Source: Anagrus nilaparvatae
Lineage: Eukaryota; Arthropoda; Insecta; Hymenoptera; Mymaridae
Assembly (NCBI GenBank): GCA_022575985.1
Contig: JAKSXM010000007.1
Location: 55,768,501 to 55,832,500 of the forward strand
Length of the DNA stretch: 64,000 nt
Direction of reading: 5' to 3'
Under the pieces are notes generated by a model that was not told the DNA's origin, made no database searches, and was given only the letters and a program-made list of their open reading frames with translations. This document shows positions 31,375 to 43,065 of this stretch, in pieces. Within the stretch, counting starts at the first letter, position 1; every line of letters starts with the position of its first letter. The translations under genes and the position numbers were made by a program.

Positions 31375-32155
31375 GATCTTTAGGGACTTCTGCACCATAG
31401 GTCCCTAGGTACTTCTGCACCAATTGTCCCTAGGTAGTTCTGCACCAAAGGTCTTTAGGTACTTCTGCACCATAGGTCTTTAGGTACTTCTGCACCATAG
31501 GTCTTTAGGTATTTCTGCACCCAAGGTCTGTAAGTACTTCTGCACCATAGGACTTTAGGCACTTCTGCACCAAAGGTGTTTAGGTACTTCTGCACCATAG
31601 GTCTTTAGGTACCTCTACACCATAGGTCTTTAGGGACTTCTGCACCATAGGTCTTTATGTATTTCTGCACCAAAGGTCTGTAAGTACTTCTGCACCATAG
31701 GACTTTAGGTACTTCTGCACCATAGGTCTTTAGGTATTTCTACACCAAAGGTCTGTAAGTACTTCTGCACCATAGGTTTTTAGGTACTTCTGCACCAAAG
31801 GTCTTTAGGTACTTCTGCACCATAGGTCTTTAGGTATTTCTGCACCCAAGGTCTGTAAGTACTTCTGCACCATAGGACTTTAGGTACTTCTGCACCAAAG
31901 GTGTTCAGGTATTTCTGCACCAAAGGTCTGTAAGTACTTCTGCACCATAGGACTTTAGGTACTTCTGCACCAAAGGTGTTCAGGGACTTCTGCACCATAG
32001 GTTTTTAGGTACTTCTGCACCAAAGGTCTTTAGGTACTTCTGCACCATAGGTCTTTAGGGACTTCTGCACCATAGGTTTTTAGGTACTTCTGCACCAAAG
32101 GTCTTTAGGTACTTCTGCACCAAAGGTCTTTAGGTACTTCTGCACCAAAGATTCC
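31375..32155. repeat. 25-bp minisatellite, ~31 units
   Basis: Same unit as at 13190-13665 (AGGTACTTCTGCACC plus ten bases, mostly ATAGGTCTTT or AAAGGTCTTT). Higher-order pattern: ATAGGACTTT, AAAGGTGTTC and AAAGGTCTGT variants recur in a fixed order near 31850-31980. It ends in the link block TCGAAAATATTC-TTAGTCCA, as the first array does. Confidence 0.95.
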
Positions 32156-32243
32156 TAAATCGAAAATATTCTTAGTCCATAAATTTAACAATTTTATTTT
32201 TTATTTGTTTTTAATGAGATATGCGGAATAGTGAAGGCGTACT

Positions 32244-32266
32244 CCTCACGCGCGGAGCGCGTGAGG
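32244..32266. repeat. GC-rich perfect hairpin followed by CTAGT
   Basis: CCTCACGCGC-GGA-GCGCGTGAGG, then ATAGTCCTAGTAGG. The stem is 10 bp. Hairpin plus CTAG and T within 12 bases is compatible with a Helitron 3' terminus. Confidence 0.6.
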
Positions 32267-32279
32267 ATAGTCCTAGTAG

Positions 32280-33110
32280 GTATTATATATAAAAATTATT
32301 TAATTATTTTTTACTCAAATACTTAAAATATTATAATAAACAAATATACAAAATGAAAATTAAATTTTAGTTTTGTTGATATAGAAATGAAACTCAAAGG
32401 TAATTCACTAGAAATATACTCAACCTTGTTTTCGTTTATTTTGAATAGTTTTGTATACAATGTGCAATTCTAAGTTATCCAGTCTATCCATTTGAAACCA
32501 CAGGATGCAAAAGATTCTAACGAGCAGTATAGACCTTGTTTTCATTTAGATTTTCTGAATTCAATTAAGAATATTATCAAAAGAATTCAAAATATAACTT
32601 CTTTCTTCTTAATAAGAGCTTTATGTCATAAATTTGTTCAAATTAAATTTATTATTTATTTGCATTTATTATATTAATAAATTGTGTACTGACCTGGAAT
32701 TTATAAAAAAAACTTGCTTGGATTTTCTGTGAAATTTATTTTGCATTCGTAGAAATTATTCTGCTGGTGATACTAGATTTCATTTTCTAAGAAAATAATA
32801 ATCTCATAATATTTTGTAACTTTAGCATACAGAAATTCAGATATGCATAATTAATATGAAAAAGGCTCAAAACTCGGGGATGGGGAGTTCAAACATTCTT
32901 AAAGCAATTGTAATTTAGTGACTTAGGGATTTCAATTTAATTAGTCTTGCTTAATTAAAAATTCAGTTTAAACAAATTCAGTTAATGTCAAAAAAATTCA
33001 CGATACGAATAATACATTTTAAATGTCAGCCACCAAGTAAAATATATTAATTTTAAACCAGAATTTTAATAGCTATTTTATTAATTTTTTTTAATTACGT
33101 TTTGGTTGAA
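32280..33110. other. Gene-free AT-rich interval
   Basis: A 61-codon frame at 32492-32677 has an ordinary start but a low-complexity second half and no domain. Not supported as a gene. Confidence 0.4.
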
Positions 33111-33114
33111 CATG

Positions 33115-33150
33115 GTCAGCTTTACTTTACACGTCTTTGACGGTATTTAG
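33115..33150 (+). mobile_element. Decayed Helitron-like 3' end
   Basis: GGTCAGCTTTACTTTACACG, then the CGTCTTTGACGG hairpin and TATTTAG. Compared with the ends at 20670-20705 and 58654-58687, the stem has lost a pair and CTAG is TTAG. Confidence 0.5.
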
Positions 33151-33740
33151 AATGCTTATAAAAATTCACTAATAATAAAATTACAATTTAGTAATTTTGA
33201 AAATTAATATAAGTGATGCTAAAAATTTTATAATTAAAGAAGGAAAATTTTGAATATATTAGATTTTAAAGTCAAAGTGTATACTTTTGACTTACTATCA
33301 TATATTATATATATGATGAACAAGAATCATAATCAAAGTAGATATTTAACATCGTTTATAAGAAACTTTAGCGATGGCGTCAAATCCATTTTCATTTCAG
33401 TGCGTCGTTGTAAACAGAAATTAATTAAAAGCAAGTAAAGTCCAAAACCTTTGTAAACTAGAAGTGTTTTAACGCAATTGTGGATATCTGTTTTTGTACT
33501 TTATCTTAACTTAAGACTTCATCTGCAGGAAAACTTTATAATAGTATCAAACAATTATATTTCGCAATTTCTTTAATCGCATGTAGAAATTTTATAATTT
33601 AAAGTAATTTCTCTTTTCATTTTCTTAATTCATTTAGTTTTTATTTTTTTTTTAAATAGTTTATCTATTCTTGCTCATAAAATAAAACTTACTAATATTT
33701 TTACTCAATGTTATTTTGCTACTATTATCATGTTTAAAAA

Positions 33741-34338
33741 ACACTGTTTCACAGCTAAACAAATCATACCACGAATAGCTGAGCATGCTCTTGCTCATAG
33801 AGAAAGCTAGCTAGAAAAGATAAAAAGCATAGGTAAGGGGAAACTCAAATAACTGCAAATAACTTGAAACGTAAAGAAAAATTTAACAAACAGTTTTTAA
33901 ACTTATAACCAACGAACATGAAACATGTTTAAATTCATATTTTGAATCTTAAAGCTTTTTCAAGTTTTTAAGCCAAAAAAAATAATTTTAAGCTCCTGTA
34001 ATCCTTTTAGTTCTATACCCATTTATCGAAATCAACCGTAAATTCAAATTATTCTAAGTCCATTTTACCCCCCTTCCAAATTACATGCTTGGAATACCAT
34101 ATCCTGCCTGTAAACCTGTTCAATGTTAATTAGAAAAAAATTTTGTTCTCATGGTGCCGCTTCGGGCAAATCCTAAATGAGAAAAACATCTTTTTGACAT
34201 TTCAGATAATTTGTAATCGTTCGAGCAAGAATAAGAAATTCCGATATCTATACAAACGAAAATTAACTAGCGATAAATAAAATTCCGCTTGCAACTGAAG
34301 TAATTCTGCTTGCCACAAGCAAAATTTCTTTTCAGTGT
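33741..34338. mobile_element. CACTGAAAAG MITE split by an ACATGTT-type element
   Basis: The right end TTTCTTTTCAGTG (34324-34336) and CGCTTGCAACTGAAG blocks, with ACTTGAAACGTAAAGAAAA on the left (33861-33879), match the element at 51844-52196. The interior 33905-34130 is a short member of the minisatellite-carrying family: CGAACATGAAACATGTTT at left, ATTCTAAGTCCATTTTACCC in the middle, CTGTTCAATGTTAA at right. The left boundary is uncertain. Confidence 0.5.
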
Positions 34339-34364
34339 GGTTATCCACATAATGTTGAGATATC

Positions 34365-34420
34365 GTGCCCACAAGGTGTCGATTTTTGCATCCATTAAGG
34401 TAAAGCTTCGCTCTATAATT
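34365..34420 (-). mobile_element. Terminal fragment of the GCGAAGC-hairpin repeat
   Basis: GCACAAGGTGTCGATTTTTG-type sequence, GCATCCATTAAGG and the slightly decayed hairpin TAAAGCTTCGCTCTA (34401-34415). Only the hairpin end remains. Confidence 0.7.
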
Positions 34421-35308
34421 TATTTTTATATATATGTATATCTAAATTTATTTGCCCAAGAACTGTGGTTTAGGCACTAATGGGTTAAAACATTGAAGCA
34501 AGAAGATAATTTTTATTAAAATAACAATTTTTTTTTATTTTACTTGACAAAATGACTTTTTGTTAAAAATAATAACTTTAAAAGCAATAAACGCAGTTGG
34601 AAACTGCATGTCTAAATTGCTGGTGACCTTTGAGAGGTAAATCATAAAGCACATATATAATATTTATTCAGTGGTTGAGCCTGAAATAAAAAAACAACGC
34701 TTCGTCTTTTTTTAATGATTTAGTAATTAACAAAGTTGAAAACTTAGTATACGATTTTTAGGTATATATATTAAAGCAATTTTTGCAATTATATACAAAC
34801 TCTTTGAAAAAAGTTTGACACCTTTAACCAGTATATTAAAATAAACAACATTTTATCCATTTTATTTATATAACCTGTATGTGCAAAAATAATTTTATAA
34901 TTATCGAATAAGCGTATTTTTTTATGAAAGTTTAAAGTTTCTGCAAATGAATAAAATATTATTGTTTCTGCGACTTCAATTTTTAAACAAAAGGCTAAGT
35001 TTTGAATGAATATTCGTACTTGTTTTATAATCGAGAACTTATAATGACGCGACGGTTCGTTATAACCGTTGGTTTACCAAATTCAATTCATGCAGATTTA
35101 TTGTATATATGTGTGTATAATATTGTATAGAAAATTGAAACTTCACGGATTTCGTAGTGTTTACTAGATCCCTAAGGATATTCATGTCTGTATATTTATA
35201 TATGAGGCAAAATACTAGGTTATACGCTTGAGTACTACTCATACGTAGATAACATTAGATATATAAAGTTTGCTTTATTCCTATATAAATAAGTGATTCT
35301 CGTTTGTA
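34421..35308. other. Gene-free AT-rich interval
   Basis: Nothing recognised apart from scattered AT dinucleotide runs. Confidence 0.35.
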
Positions 35309-36175
35309 TTAAGGGGGGAAGGCTATGAAAATGAAATCCAAAATTAAAAAATTTTTTTTAATTTAAAAAGTTAGTATAACACCTCAAAAGTAAAAAAATT
35401 TTTAGGTATTTATCTTAACTACTTTGGAAGCTATAGCCACTTTACGGAGAGTATTTGCGGTTCGATTATTTCACTATTTTCGTTCGAAACCATTTTCTTG
35501 AGGGAAATTATTATCAGTAAAAACACTTTTTCAATACGTAATACTTTCAAAATTAGTAGAGCAGTTAGCTATTGTGAAGGTTTACTGTATGATCCCGGTA
35601 TCGCTGAAAAATCGGTAAAAAATATGTTCTTCAAATTTTTACTCTTCAAAACTTTAAACTAATTTTTCTTAAAACTACTTCTTTCGAATTGGCGTGATAA
35701 ATTACTCAAAAACGGCTTATCCGATCTGCCTGAAATTTTTTTTGGAACATTATATACCTATTTCGCTCTAGATGAACCTACGTGTTGTAAAATATCTTAA
35801 GTTTAAGGCACCATTTGACCTATTTTAAAGTTCGAAAAAATTGTCAATTTTTCAAAAAACGTTCCCATTTTTGAAAAATCATTTAATTTTTTTTTTTAGG
35901 TTCATCTAGAAAATACACGTGTTTTAACAACATGTTTTTTTTTTTTTTTTTAAGACTTATATTGGATGCTCCAGATGTCACGCCAATTTCAAAACACGCC
36001 GACATTCAACAGCTGTAACTCCGCCATATTGGAAAATTTGTTTCCCAAAATTTAGAATTTTCAAATTTAATACTTAAAAAATATTTTCCTAAAATTTTAT
36101 TCATTTATTTCAACTCCTTCATAAAGAAAATCCTATCTGAAAAAAAATTAGCATTTCATAGCCTTCCCCCCTTAA
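35309..36175. mobile_element. TTAA-flanked inverted-repeat element, GGGGGGAAGGC ends
   Basis: The ends TTAAGGGGGGAAGGCTATGA (35309-35328) and TCATAGCCTTCCCCCCTTAA (36156-36175) are exact complements, bounded by TTAA. 867 bp, with no transposase frame. The interior has GC-poor unique sequence plus CGCCAATTC/GAATTGGCG-like patches (35690, 35979). TTAA suggests piggyBac-type mobilisation; a TA-type transposon with TTA-A ends is the alternative. Confidence 0.8.
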
Positions 36176-36294
36176 ATAAAATAAATCTTTAATCATAAAC
36201 TGTTCAGTTCAAAAATTTAAATTTAATAATTTTTTATTATAAGTTTAATATATAAATAAAGTAAATAATAATATTGTATATATACCAAGCCAGT

Positions 36295-36999
36295 GGAATT
36301 TTTTTCAGATATCCAAAAATTCTTTTTTCTTTTAATCGATGTTAAATATGTTCAAAAATATCGTGTTAAAATATTTTTTCAAAATTCAAGTGCTATAAAT
36401 AACGGGATTAAGGAGCGCGTAACCGTACTTCACTGCAGGTATACAAAACTTTAAAGTCGATTTACTCGAAACTACTTTTTTTTACACTGCGGACAGATTA
36501 TCTCGGGATTGGCTCGACCGATTTGGAATAAAGTGGTTTTGTTTTGTTTATTTACTAGTTATGTATATGCCAATTAACCAGAAAAATAAACAATTTTTTA
36601 AAATTAAACTCACTTTTTATGGGAGGAAGGTCAAAAAACGTGGTCCATTTTCACTTTTTTTTTAAAAACACTTGTAAAAATTTTTCCTTTTGCATTTTTT
36701 TTATTTTTCTGTTGAATTGTCATGTAAGACACTTTACTAATTATGGATTTTTTTTTTTTTTTTTTCATATGATCCAATCCGGAGATAATCTGTCCGCAGT
36801 GGAGCAAGATTTTTTTTTTAGGCGCAACTTCAACGCCACCTATATTAAAGCCAAATAGTGGGCAAAAAAAAAAATTTTTTTTGTATTCTTTAAGCCCTCA
36901 TAAAATAATATGTAAATTTTGAAAGCTCTAATAAATATACTTTTTGAGTAAAATAATTTTAAAAAATTCATTAAAAAACACCACAAACCACTGGCTTGG
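36295..36999. mobile_element. TA-flanked inverted-repeat element, CCAAGCCAGTGG ends
   Basis: The terminal CCAAGCCAGTGG (36295-36306) is mirrored exactly at 36988-36999. TA lies at 36293-36294 and 37000-37001. Subterminal paired blocks: CTGCGGACAGATTATCTCGG (36489-36508) with GGAGATAATCTGTCCGCAG (36781-36799). 705 bp, non-coding, Tc1/mariner-style. Confidence 0.85.
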
Positions 37000-37001
37000 T
37001 A

Positions 37002-38920
37002 CCTTAAAAATTTTTTAACATCATTATTTGGAGCATACCAAAGATCAAATTGAATGGAGGGGCAAGCATGATTATAAAATTTCTGGTATTAGAATAATTG
37101 GAATTCTGAAAATACTTTGAGCTGAATGTCACAAGACAGACAATTCATTCGGCCTTTGTTTAGATTATTTAGCTATAAAAATGGTTTTTTTATCGATTAG
37201 TAATTTAATATATTTAAAATTTATGTATCATAAATTACAGAACACGTGAAAAATCAGAAAAAAAATACTAAATAAGAACAAAAACGTTTATAGAGAGAAG
37301 CTGACTATTATATTCAAAAAATTGTAATTAAAAAAAATTAATCCGTCCAAATCTCAATTTCGCAATAACCAACAGTAGTAATAAATCAATTTTTGGATTA
37401 TTTTATTTACTTTTATTATAAAATTTTCCAAATATAATTAAACAAACGAAGTAGGTTAAGTTTATTCAATAAAACAATATTTTTCTCAAATTCTTTTTAT
37501 AGGTATTCTTGAATTTTATTCTTGAAGAAATTTTTAACTAAATTTTTAATAAAATTTATATGTTCATTGATGTAGAAAATTTATAAAATATGTATAAATT
37601 CGTAAGAATTTTTACAAACTGTAGTATAAAATTAAAAAAAAAAAAATTCTAAGGCAGAAATATAGGGTATTTCATCAAAAATTTATTATACTTGATTTTT
37701 TATATTTTATTATCATTGCTATTGATTGTAGAATCTAAATAAATCCAGATTTTAAGTATCCTAATATTTTAACATCAATTACTGCATTATTTTCAGAAAT
37801 TAATTTTTTTTTTTTTTTTTTTAAACCAAATATTTTTAAAAAACAAAATCAAATGCAGCTAATTATAAATAAGCATCAATGATTCAATATTATCAGTGCA
37901 ATTTTGCAAAGCTTAGTCGTTTATCAAAAATTTAACATGTGTAATTGAAAGTTTTAATATAAAAGAGATCGAAAAAAAACTAAATTTTCATTTATAAGAT
38001 GTTTTAATCTGTTTACCAGTAGAAAATTGGCTAAAAAATAATAACTGGTAATATTTTTCCTTTTCTTGCTTTATAGCAGAGATTATACCAGAGAAACACA
38101 CATCATTTTCTAAAGCCATATTTATTATTAGTCAGTTTTACACTAAAATTTGTCTTGAGATGCCCCAGGTATAGATGTAACCATATAAAATTATATATAC
38201 ATATGAAGTGAGTGATTTTTATTCTTTTATATTTATTTTTTTTATATATATTTAAATTTATTTCTTGTATATAACGTACTATATACTTGTTACTATAATA
38301 TATATATATTTTTTTTGTCGATAGAATTTAAAGAGAAAGAATTTTCCAAACAAATGGTTTTTAACGTTAAAAATGTTTCATACAAAAATTTATATTATTT
38401 TAGTATTATTATTATTATTATATTATTATTATTATTATTTTCATAAAAAACAAGAACACCAATAAAATGATGTAGATTTTTCTGTAACGTAAACATGTTT
38501 TAATAATATTTTGTAAAAAAAATAATTAAAATAATGATTCCCATACATTTCTCCTAATATATTTAATGACCATATGGATGATGTCTTGATGATGAATAAA
38601 AGTTGTAAACAACTGTACTGCCCCTTGGTCCAAAGGTCACATGTTGAATATGGTGATTTTTTGCGCTATTGGTTCTCAGAAACCGGGGATCCAAGATGAT
38701 AGTATGTGGGCTTATTTGAAAGCTAAAATTTGGTGCGATTGCGTGATTATAAGATTTTTTTAAAATGTTTAATTAAAAGTAGATTAATATTACTAAAACT
38801 ATTTTTTTGGTTATGAATGTTTATTTTTGGTTACAAAACAAAAGTAGGTGATATTCAACACAATCATTTAAACGCCGGAAAAATTTGTAAAAAAAAAATA
38901 AAAGTAATCCGATGGATCGT
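37002..38920. other. Gene-free AT-rich interval
   Basis: Contains an (ATT)n run at 38406-38441. A patch at 38560-38740 is of more mixed composition without a recognised product. Confidence 0.35.
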
Positions 38921-38924
38921 TGTT

Positions 38925-38985
38925 GAAATATCGTGCCCACAAGGTGTCGATTTTTGCATCCATTGAGGTAGAGCTTCGCTCTATA
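38925..38985 (-). mobile_element. Terminal fragment of the GCGAAGC-hairpin repeat
   Basis: Same end as at 34365-34420, with the hairpin TAGAGCTTCGCTCTA intact (38969-38983). Confidence 0.7.
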
Positions 38986-39801
38986 ATAAAAAATAGTTGA
39001 CTACGCGGCAAATATTGCACACAAGCTTCGTATAATTTTTTGCTTAGCAGGATATACGACTTGAGATGAGAGTAAAAAGAAAATAAAAAGTAAAAAAAAA
39101 AGACAAAAAAGAAATAACTTTGTGAAAATGAATGAGCAGAGGTAAGAAAATCCCAAGGGCAATTTTACCGTTTTTCTATTTAATGTAAATATACAATTTT
39201 CACTGCTAACCATTTTGATCCATTTATGACATTTAGGTATACGTAACTATAATATTGAATTTCTTGAAATTTTAATATTTATAAAGAATTTAAGTTGTTT
39301 TTCAAGTATATATTTTTTTTTATTTTATTCTACATTTTTTTTTACTTAATTTTTTATTATTTTAATTTTTAAGCAAATAAATATTTTACGACAATTTTTT
39401 CGTTAAAAAAAAATACATCTTTGATATATGAGTAATTCTTTGTCTTTACTAACGGAAAGGTGAAAGAAGAGAGTCTAGGATTAAAAAAAAACCTATTCAG
39501 TTGGGTTTAGTTTGTAAAAATAGCCAAATAGAATCTGCAAGTATGGGTTGGTCTGGCCTGGTTTGGAAAAGGAACCAGGGCCAGATAAGCATTTGCCATA
39601 CTTCCAACGAAGGTTGGAGGAGCTTTCACACTTTCTATAAAAAATAAATGCAAATAAAGAACATATAAAGCTCAAATTATTTATTTGTATTTTTTTGAAT
39701 GATGTAATATTAGTTACAAAATTTATATTTTTATTATTTCTGCGCAAGATTTTAATAAATAATTTATTATTATTTATATCATCAAAACTAATTATATAAA
39801 A

Positions 39802-40080
39802 ACATGAAACATGTTTGTAGGAAGGGGTACCCTGAGAATCCTAAAATCAAGGGGGGGGGTCAAATAGGACTAAGAATAATTTAAATTTTGGTACTTAAGA
39901 TAATCCGGGTTTAGGAACTTAGAATACTTCTACATTTTTGATTAGAGCTTAGAATAATGTGAGTTTAGGGAATTGGAATAATTTGGATTTAGAATCTTAA
40001 CAGATACTAGCAAAGGTATAACTAATTATTAATAACAAATTATAAAAATCTGGGTTAGTAGACTTAGAATAATTTCGAGT
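39802..40080. repeat. ACATGTT-bounded GGACTTAGAATA repeat block
   Basis: Opens AACATGAAACATGTTTG (39802-39818) and GGGGTACCCTG, then a G9 run (39851-39859). About six diverged units of the form GGAACTTAGAATA and TTTAGGGAATTGG follow. It corresponds to the reverse of the C-tract/link part of the element at 12970-13949. Confidence 0.55.
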
Positions 40081-40763
40081 TAGGTTGCAGCGTATGCATT
40101 TAAGAATAAAATAAATAAAAATATATTTAATAAAATAGCGCAATATCTGAATAATTTAAGTAGCGAAATATACATTTGAGTTATATAAATTCAATACATA
40201 CAAATTAAATAAAATGTTAACTAATACACGCAAATAAAATTAATATACAAGTTACTGAAAAAGTAGGGACTCAAAATTCCCACTTATAAAAATTAAAATA
40301 TTAATTGTAAATGTAAATGAGTTCATTACGCAACTATCATAAGAGAGGGAACACCTGAGCCTCGCAAAACCAAGGTGAGCTAATAAATTGAAAACAGAAT
40401 TTTGGTAATTGGGGAACAGACTTCGGGGAGAATAGCTCTTCTAAGAGCAAATTTAAAGGACTTGTGTCGCATCTCTCTTATTATATGAGAGTAATGAACT
40501 TACAATATTTTTCATTTTTGATATTAGAGAACTTAGTCTCATTTACAGAAGTTAAATTCTCATAGTTAATTAAAGTAACTTAGATTTATTTTCATTTTGT
40601 TTTGTATAAAATTTTTCAATTAATTTCTTTTTTATTATTTATCAAAATAAAATTCTTATGTTAAATCAAACTCGTTCTCGTTAATTAATTAAAGTCCTAA
40701 AAATGTATTCAAATAATTTAATCATGGTTAATGGGAAATAATTTAAAATTTCTTTTTCATGTT

Positions 40764-40828
40764 AGTGTCGAGAAAGTGCGTGTTTTCTGGCCGCTGCGCT
40801 ATTCGAAAAAACGCATTTTCTCGACACT
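40764..40828. repeat. 65-bp hairpin, AGTGTCGAGAAA stem
   Basis: AGTGTCGAGAAAGTGCGTG (40764-40782) pairs with ACGCATTTTCTCGACACT (40811-40828); the inner sequence TGGCCGCTGCGC is GC-rich. It stands 26 bases before a second hairpin of family H. Confidence 0.75.
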
Positions 40829-40854
40829 GAGCAAGAAAAATTATGTTTTGTCCT

Positions 40855-40957
40855 TGGCCACAAAAAAAGGATGCCCCAAATCGCAGTTTACCATCCTCGG
40901 CTGCGCCTCGGACGGTAATTAACTTGCGATTTGGGCCATTCTTTACTTTTGTGGCCA
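40855..40957. repeat. ~103-bp imperfect hairpin, family H copy 2
   Basis: TGGCCACAAAAAAAGGATGC (40855-40874) and CCCAAATCGCA pair with TGCGATTTGGGCCATTC and TGGCCA (40952-40957). The stem tip is CCTCGGC-TGC-GCCTCGG-like. Shared with 30431-30537, where the outer stem differs (CTTGTCCA instead of TGGCCA). The GGTTCCTC element starts 16 bases later. Confidence 0.75.
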
Positions 40958-40973
40958 TGGGTAAAAATATACT

Positions 40974-41091
40974 ATTTTGGTTCCTCAAAGAGGAACCATT
41001 GTGTTAGGTCAAAATTTGATTTTCTATTTTTTGGCATATAAGCATGTTTTGGGACCCCAGGAAGCTAAAAAACCGGTTTTTAAAAAAAGTC

Positions 41092-41131
<40 letters not shown>

Positions 41132-41755
41132 TATGTATGTAATCGGTGATATTTCACAAACATTATGGAATTAAGACCTAATTTTTTTTCAAAAATTTGT
41201 TCACAATTTTCTCGAGGTACTTTTTTTTTTTTTGATTTGGATGTAATACCTCATTTATTTCCATGAAACTACTTATATTTGAAAGTATGGTTTTTACATG
41301 ATATCTCGAATCGGATACTTAATTTTCTGAAAATTTTTTTTCTAAAATTTTTTCCACAAAAAAATACAAAAAATACCAATTTTTTTTTTCTTTTTGGACT
41401 TAGTACCTAATTTATTTTCATGGAAGTACTAGTTTTAAGAACCTTGTTTATTGTAATTTTTTGGATCTGATACTTAATTTTTTCAAAATTTTTTTTGTCA
41501 AAATTAAAAAATAATAAAAATAAAAATACCCTGCCAACTAGCTGGCACTAAGGTTCCTCAAACAATGAATTGAATACTTCAATATGCCACAGATGACACC
41601 GATTACAAGCATGCAATCTTACACTCATTTCTATTAACTTTTAAAAGTTAAAAGAAAATTTATGTATTGAATTTAACTAAATCTATTTTTTTCAAATAAA
41701 ATCTAACGTAAAATTTTGACCTAACACAATGGTTCCTCTTTGAGGAACCAAAAAT
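40974..41755 (+). mobile_element. GGTTCCTC-family element, complete copy with hairpin-tipped ends
   Basis: Both ends carry the palindrome GGTTCCTCAAAGAGGAACC (40979-40997) or its partner (41731-41749) as the outermost part of a ~45-bp inverted repeat that continues ATTGTGTTAGGTCAAAATTT. The interior has the (GT)n tract, repeated TTTATTTCCATGAAACTAC-type blocks, and the reversed end CTAGCTGGCACTAAGG near 41545. ~780 bp, non-coding, superfamily unknown. Confidence 0.75.
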
Positions 41756-41756
41756 A

Positions 41757-43065
41757 TTGTAGTTTAAAAAAGCATTTTCAATTTTGAGAAATAAATTTTG
41801 GAAAAATTCGGTATCAAATCCAAGATTACTATAAATGAACTGTCTAAAACTAGTACTCTCATAGAAATAAATTAGGTACTACATCCAAAAAGAAAATAAA
41901 AATTTGGTTTTTTGTATTTTTTTGTGATAAAAAATTGAGGAAAAAAATTTTTAATAAAATTAAGTATCAGATTCGAGATATCGAGTAAAAACTATACTTT
42001 CAAATATAAGTACTTTCCTGGAAATAAATGAGGTACTACATCCAAATTAAAAAAAAAAAAATTTGGTCTTAATTTCATAACGGTTGTGAAATATCGCCGG
42101 TCGCAATATTTTCAGATATTAGTACTTTCATGGAATTAAATTAGGTATTACACCAAAAAAAAAAAAAAAAAATATTGCAGGTTTTTTAATTTTTTTGTTT
42201 TTTTAATTTTGAGAAAAAATTTTTGAAAAAATTCGGTATTAGATCCAAAAAATGACTATAAACAAACTTTCTAAAACTAGTACTTTCATAGAAATAAATT
42301 AGGTACTACGTCCAAAAAGAAAAAAAAAATTGTTGTTTTTTGTATTTTTTCGTGAAAAAAATTTTGGGAAAAAATTTTCAAAAAAATTAAGTATCAGTTT
42401 CGAGATATAGAGTATGGTTTTTACTTGATATCTCCAATCTGATACTTAATTTTTTGAAAATTTTTTTCCTAAAATTTTTTTCACAAAAAAATACAAAAAA
42501 TACGAAACTTTTTTTTCTATTTGGACGTAGTATCTAATTTATTTCCATGGAAGTACTAGTTTTAAGAACCTCGTTTATAGTAATTTTTTGGAATTGATAC
42601 TTAATTTTTTCAAAATTTTTATTATCTAAATTAAAAAAAAAGAAAAATAAAAAAAATTGCAATATTTTTTTGGTGTAATACCTCTTTTAATTCTATGAAA
42701 GTACTAATATTTTAAAATATTGTATCCAGTGATATTCCAAAACAATTATCAAACGAATACCTAACTTTTTTTTCCAAAAATTTTTTTATTAAAAAAATCT
42801 CAAAATACTTTTTTTTTTTTAATTTGGATGTAATACCTCATTCATTTCCATGAAAGTACTTATACTTGAAAGTATGGTTTTTACTCGATATCTTGAATCT
42901 GATAATTAATTTTTTGAAATTTTTTTTCTCCAAAATCTTCGTCACAAAAAAATATATAAAACACCAAATTTATATTAATGAGAGTACAAGTTTTAGAAAT
43001 TTAGTTTATAGTAATTTTTTGTATCCGATCACAATTTTTTTTTTTATTTTGATATAAATTATAAC
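41757..43065. repeat. Further GGTTCCTC-family interior repeats, head-to-head
   Basis: 41760-42410 runs in reverse and 42415-43065 runs forward, using the ACTTTCATAGAAATAAATTAGG and TTACTCGATATC-type blocks. The terminal palindromes are absent, so this is an array of internal fragments. Confidence 0.6.

Noticed and set aside
31780..31998. 72-codon minus-strand frame with 25-residue repeats
   Set aside because: It is the 25-bp minisatellite read in frame (3 x 25 bases = 25 codons). The open frame follows from the repeat, not from coding selection.
39493..39747. 84-codon minus-strand frame with a PGSFSKPGQTNPY segment
   Set aside because: The segment is not a known domain, and the rest is low-complexity. 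No splice or promoter context was convincing.
40320..40490. Possible tRNA or structured RNA in a mixed-composition patch
   Set aside because: No cloverleaf, no B-box GGTTCGANTCC-type sequence, and no terminator. I found no tRNA-like B-box anywhere in the window.
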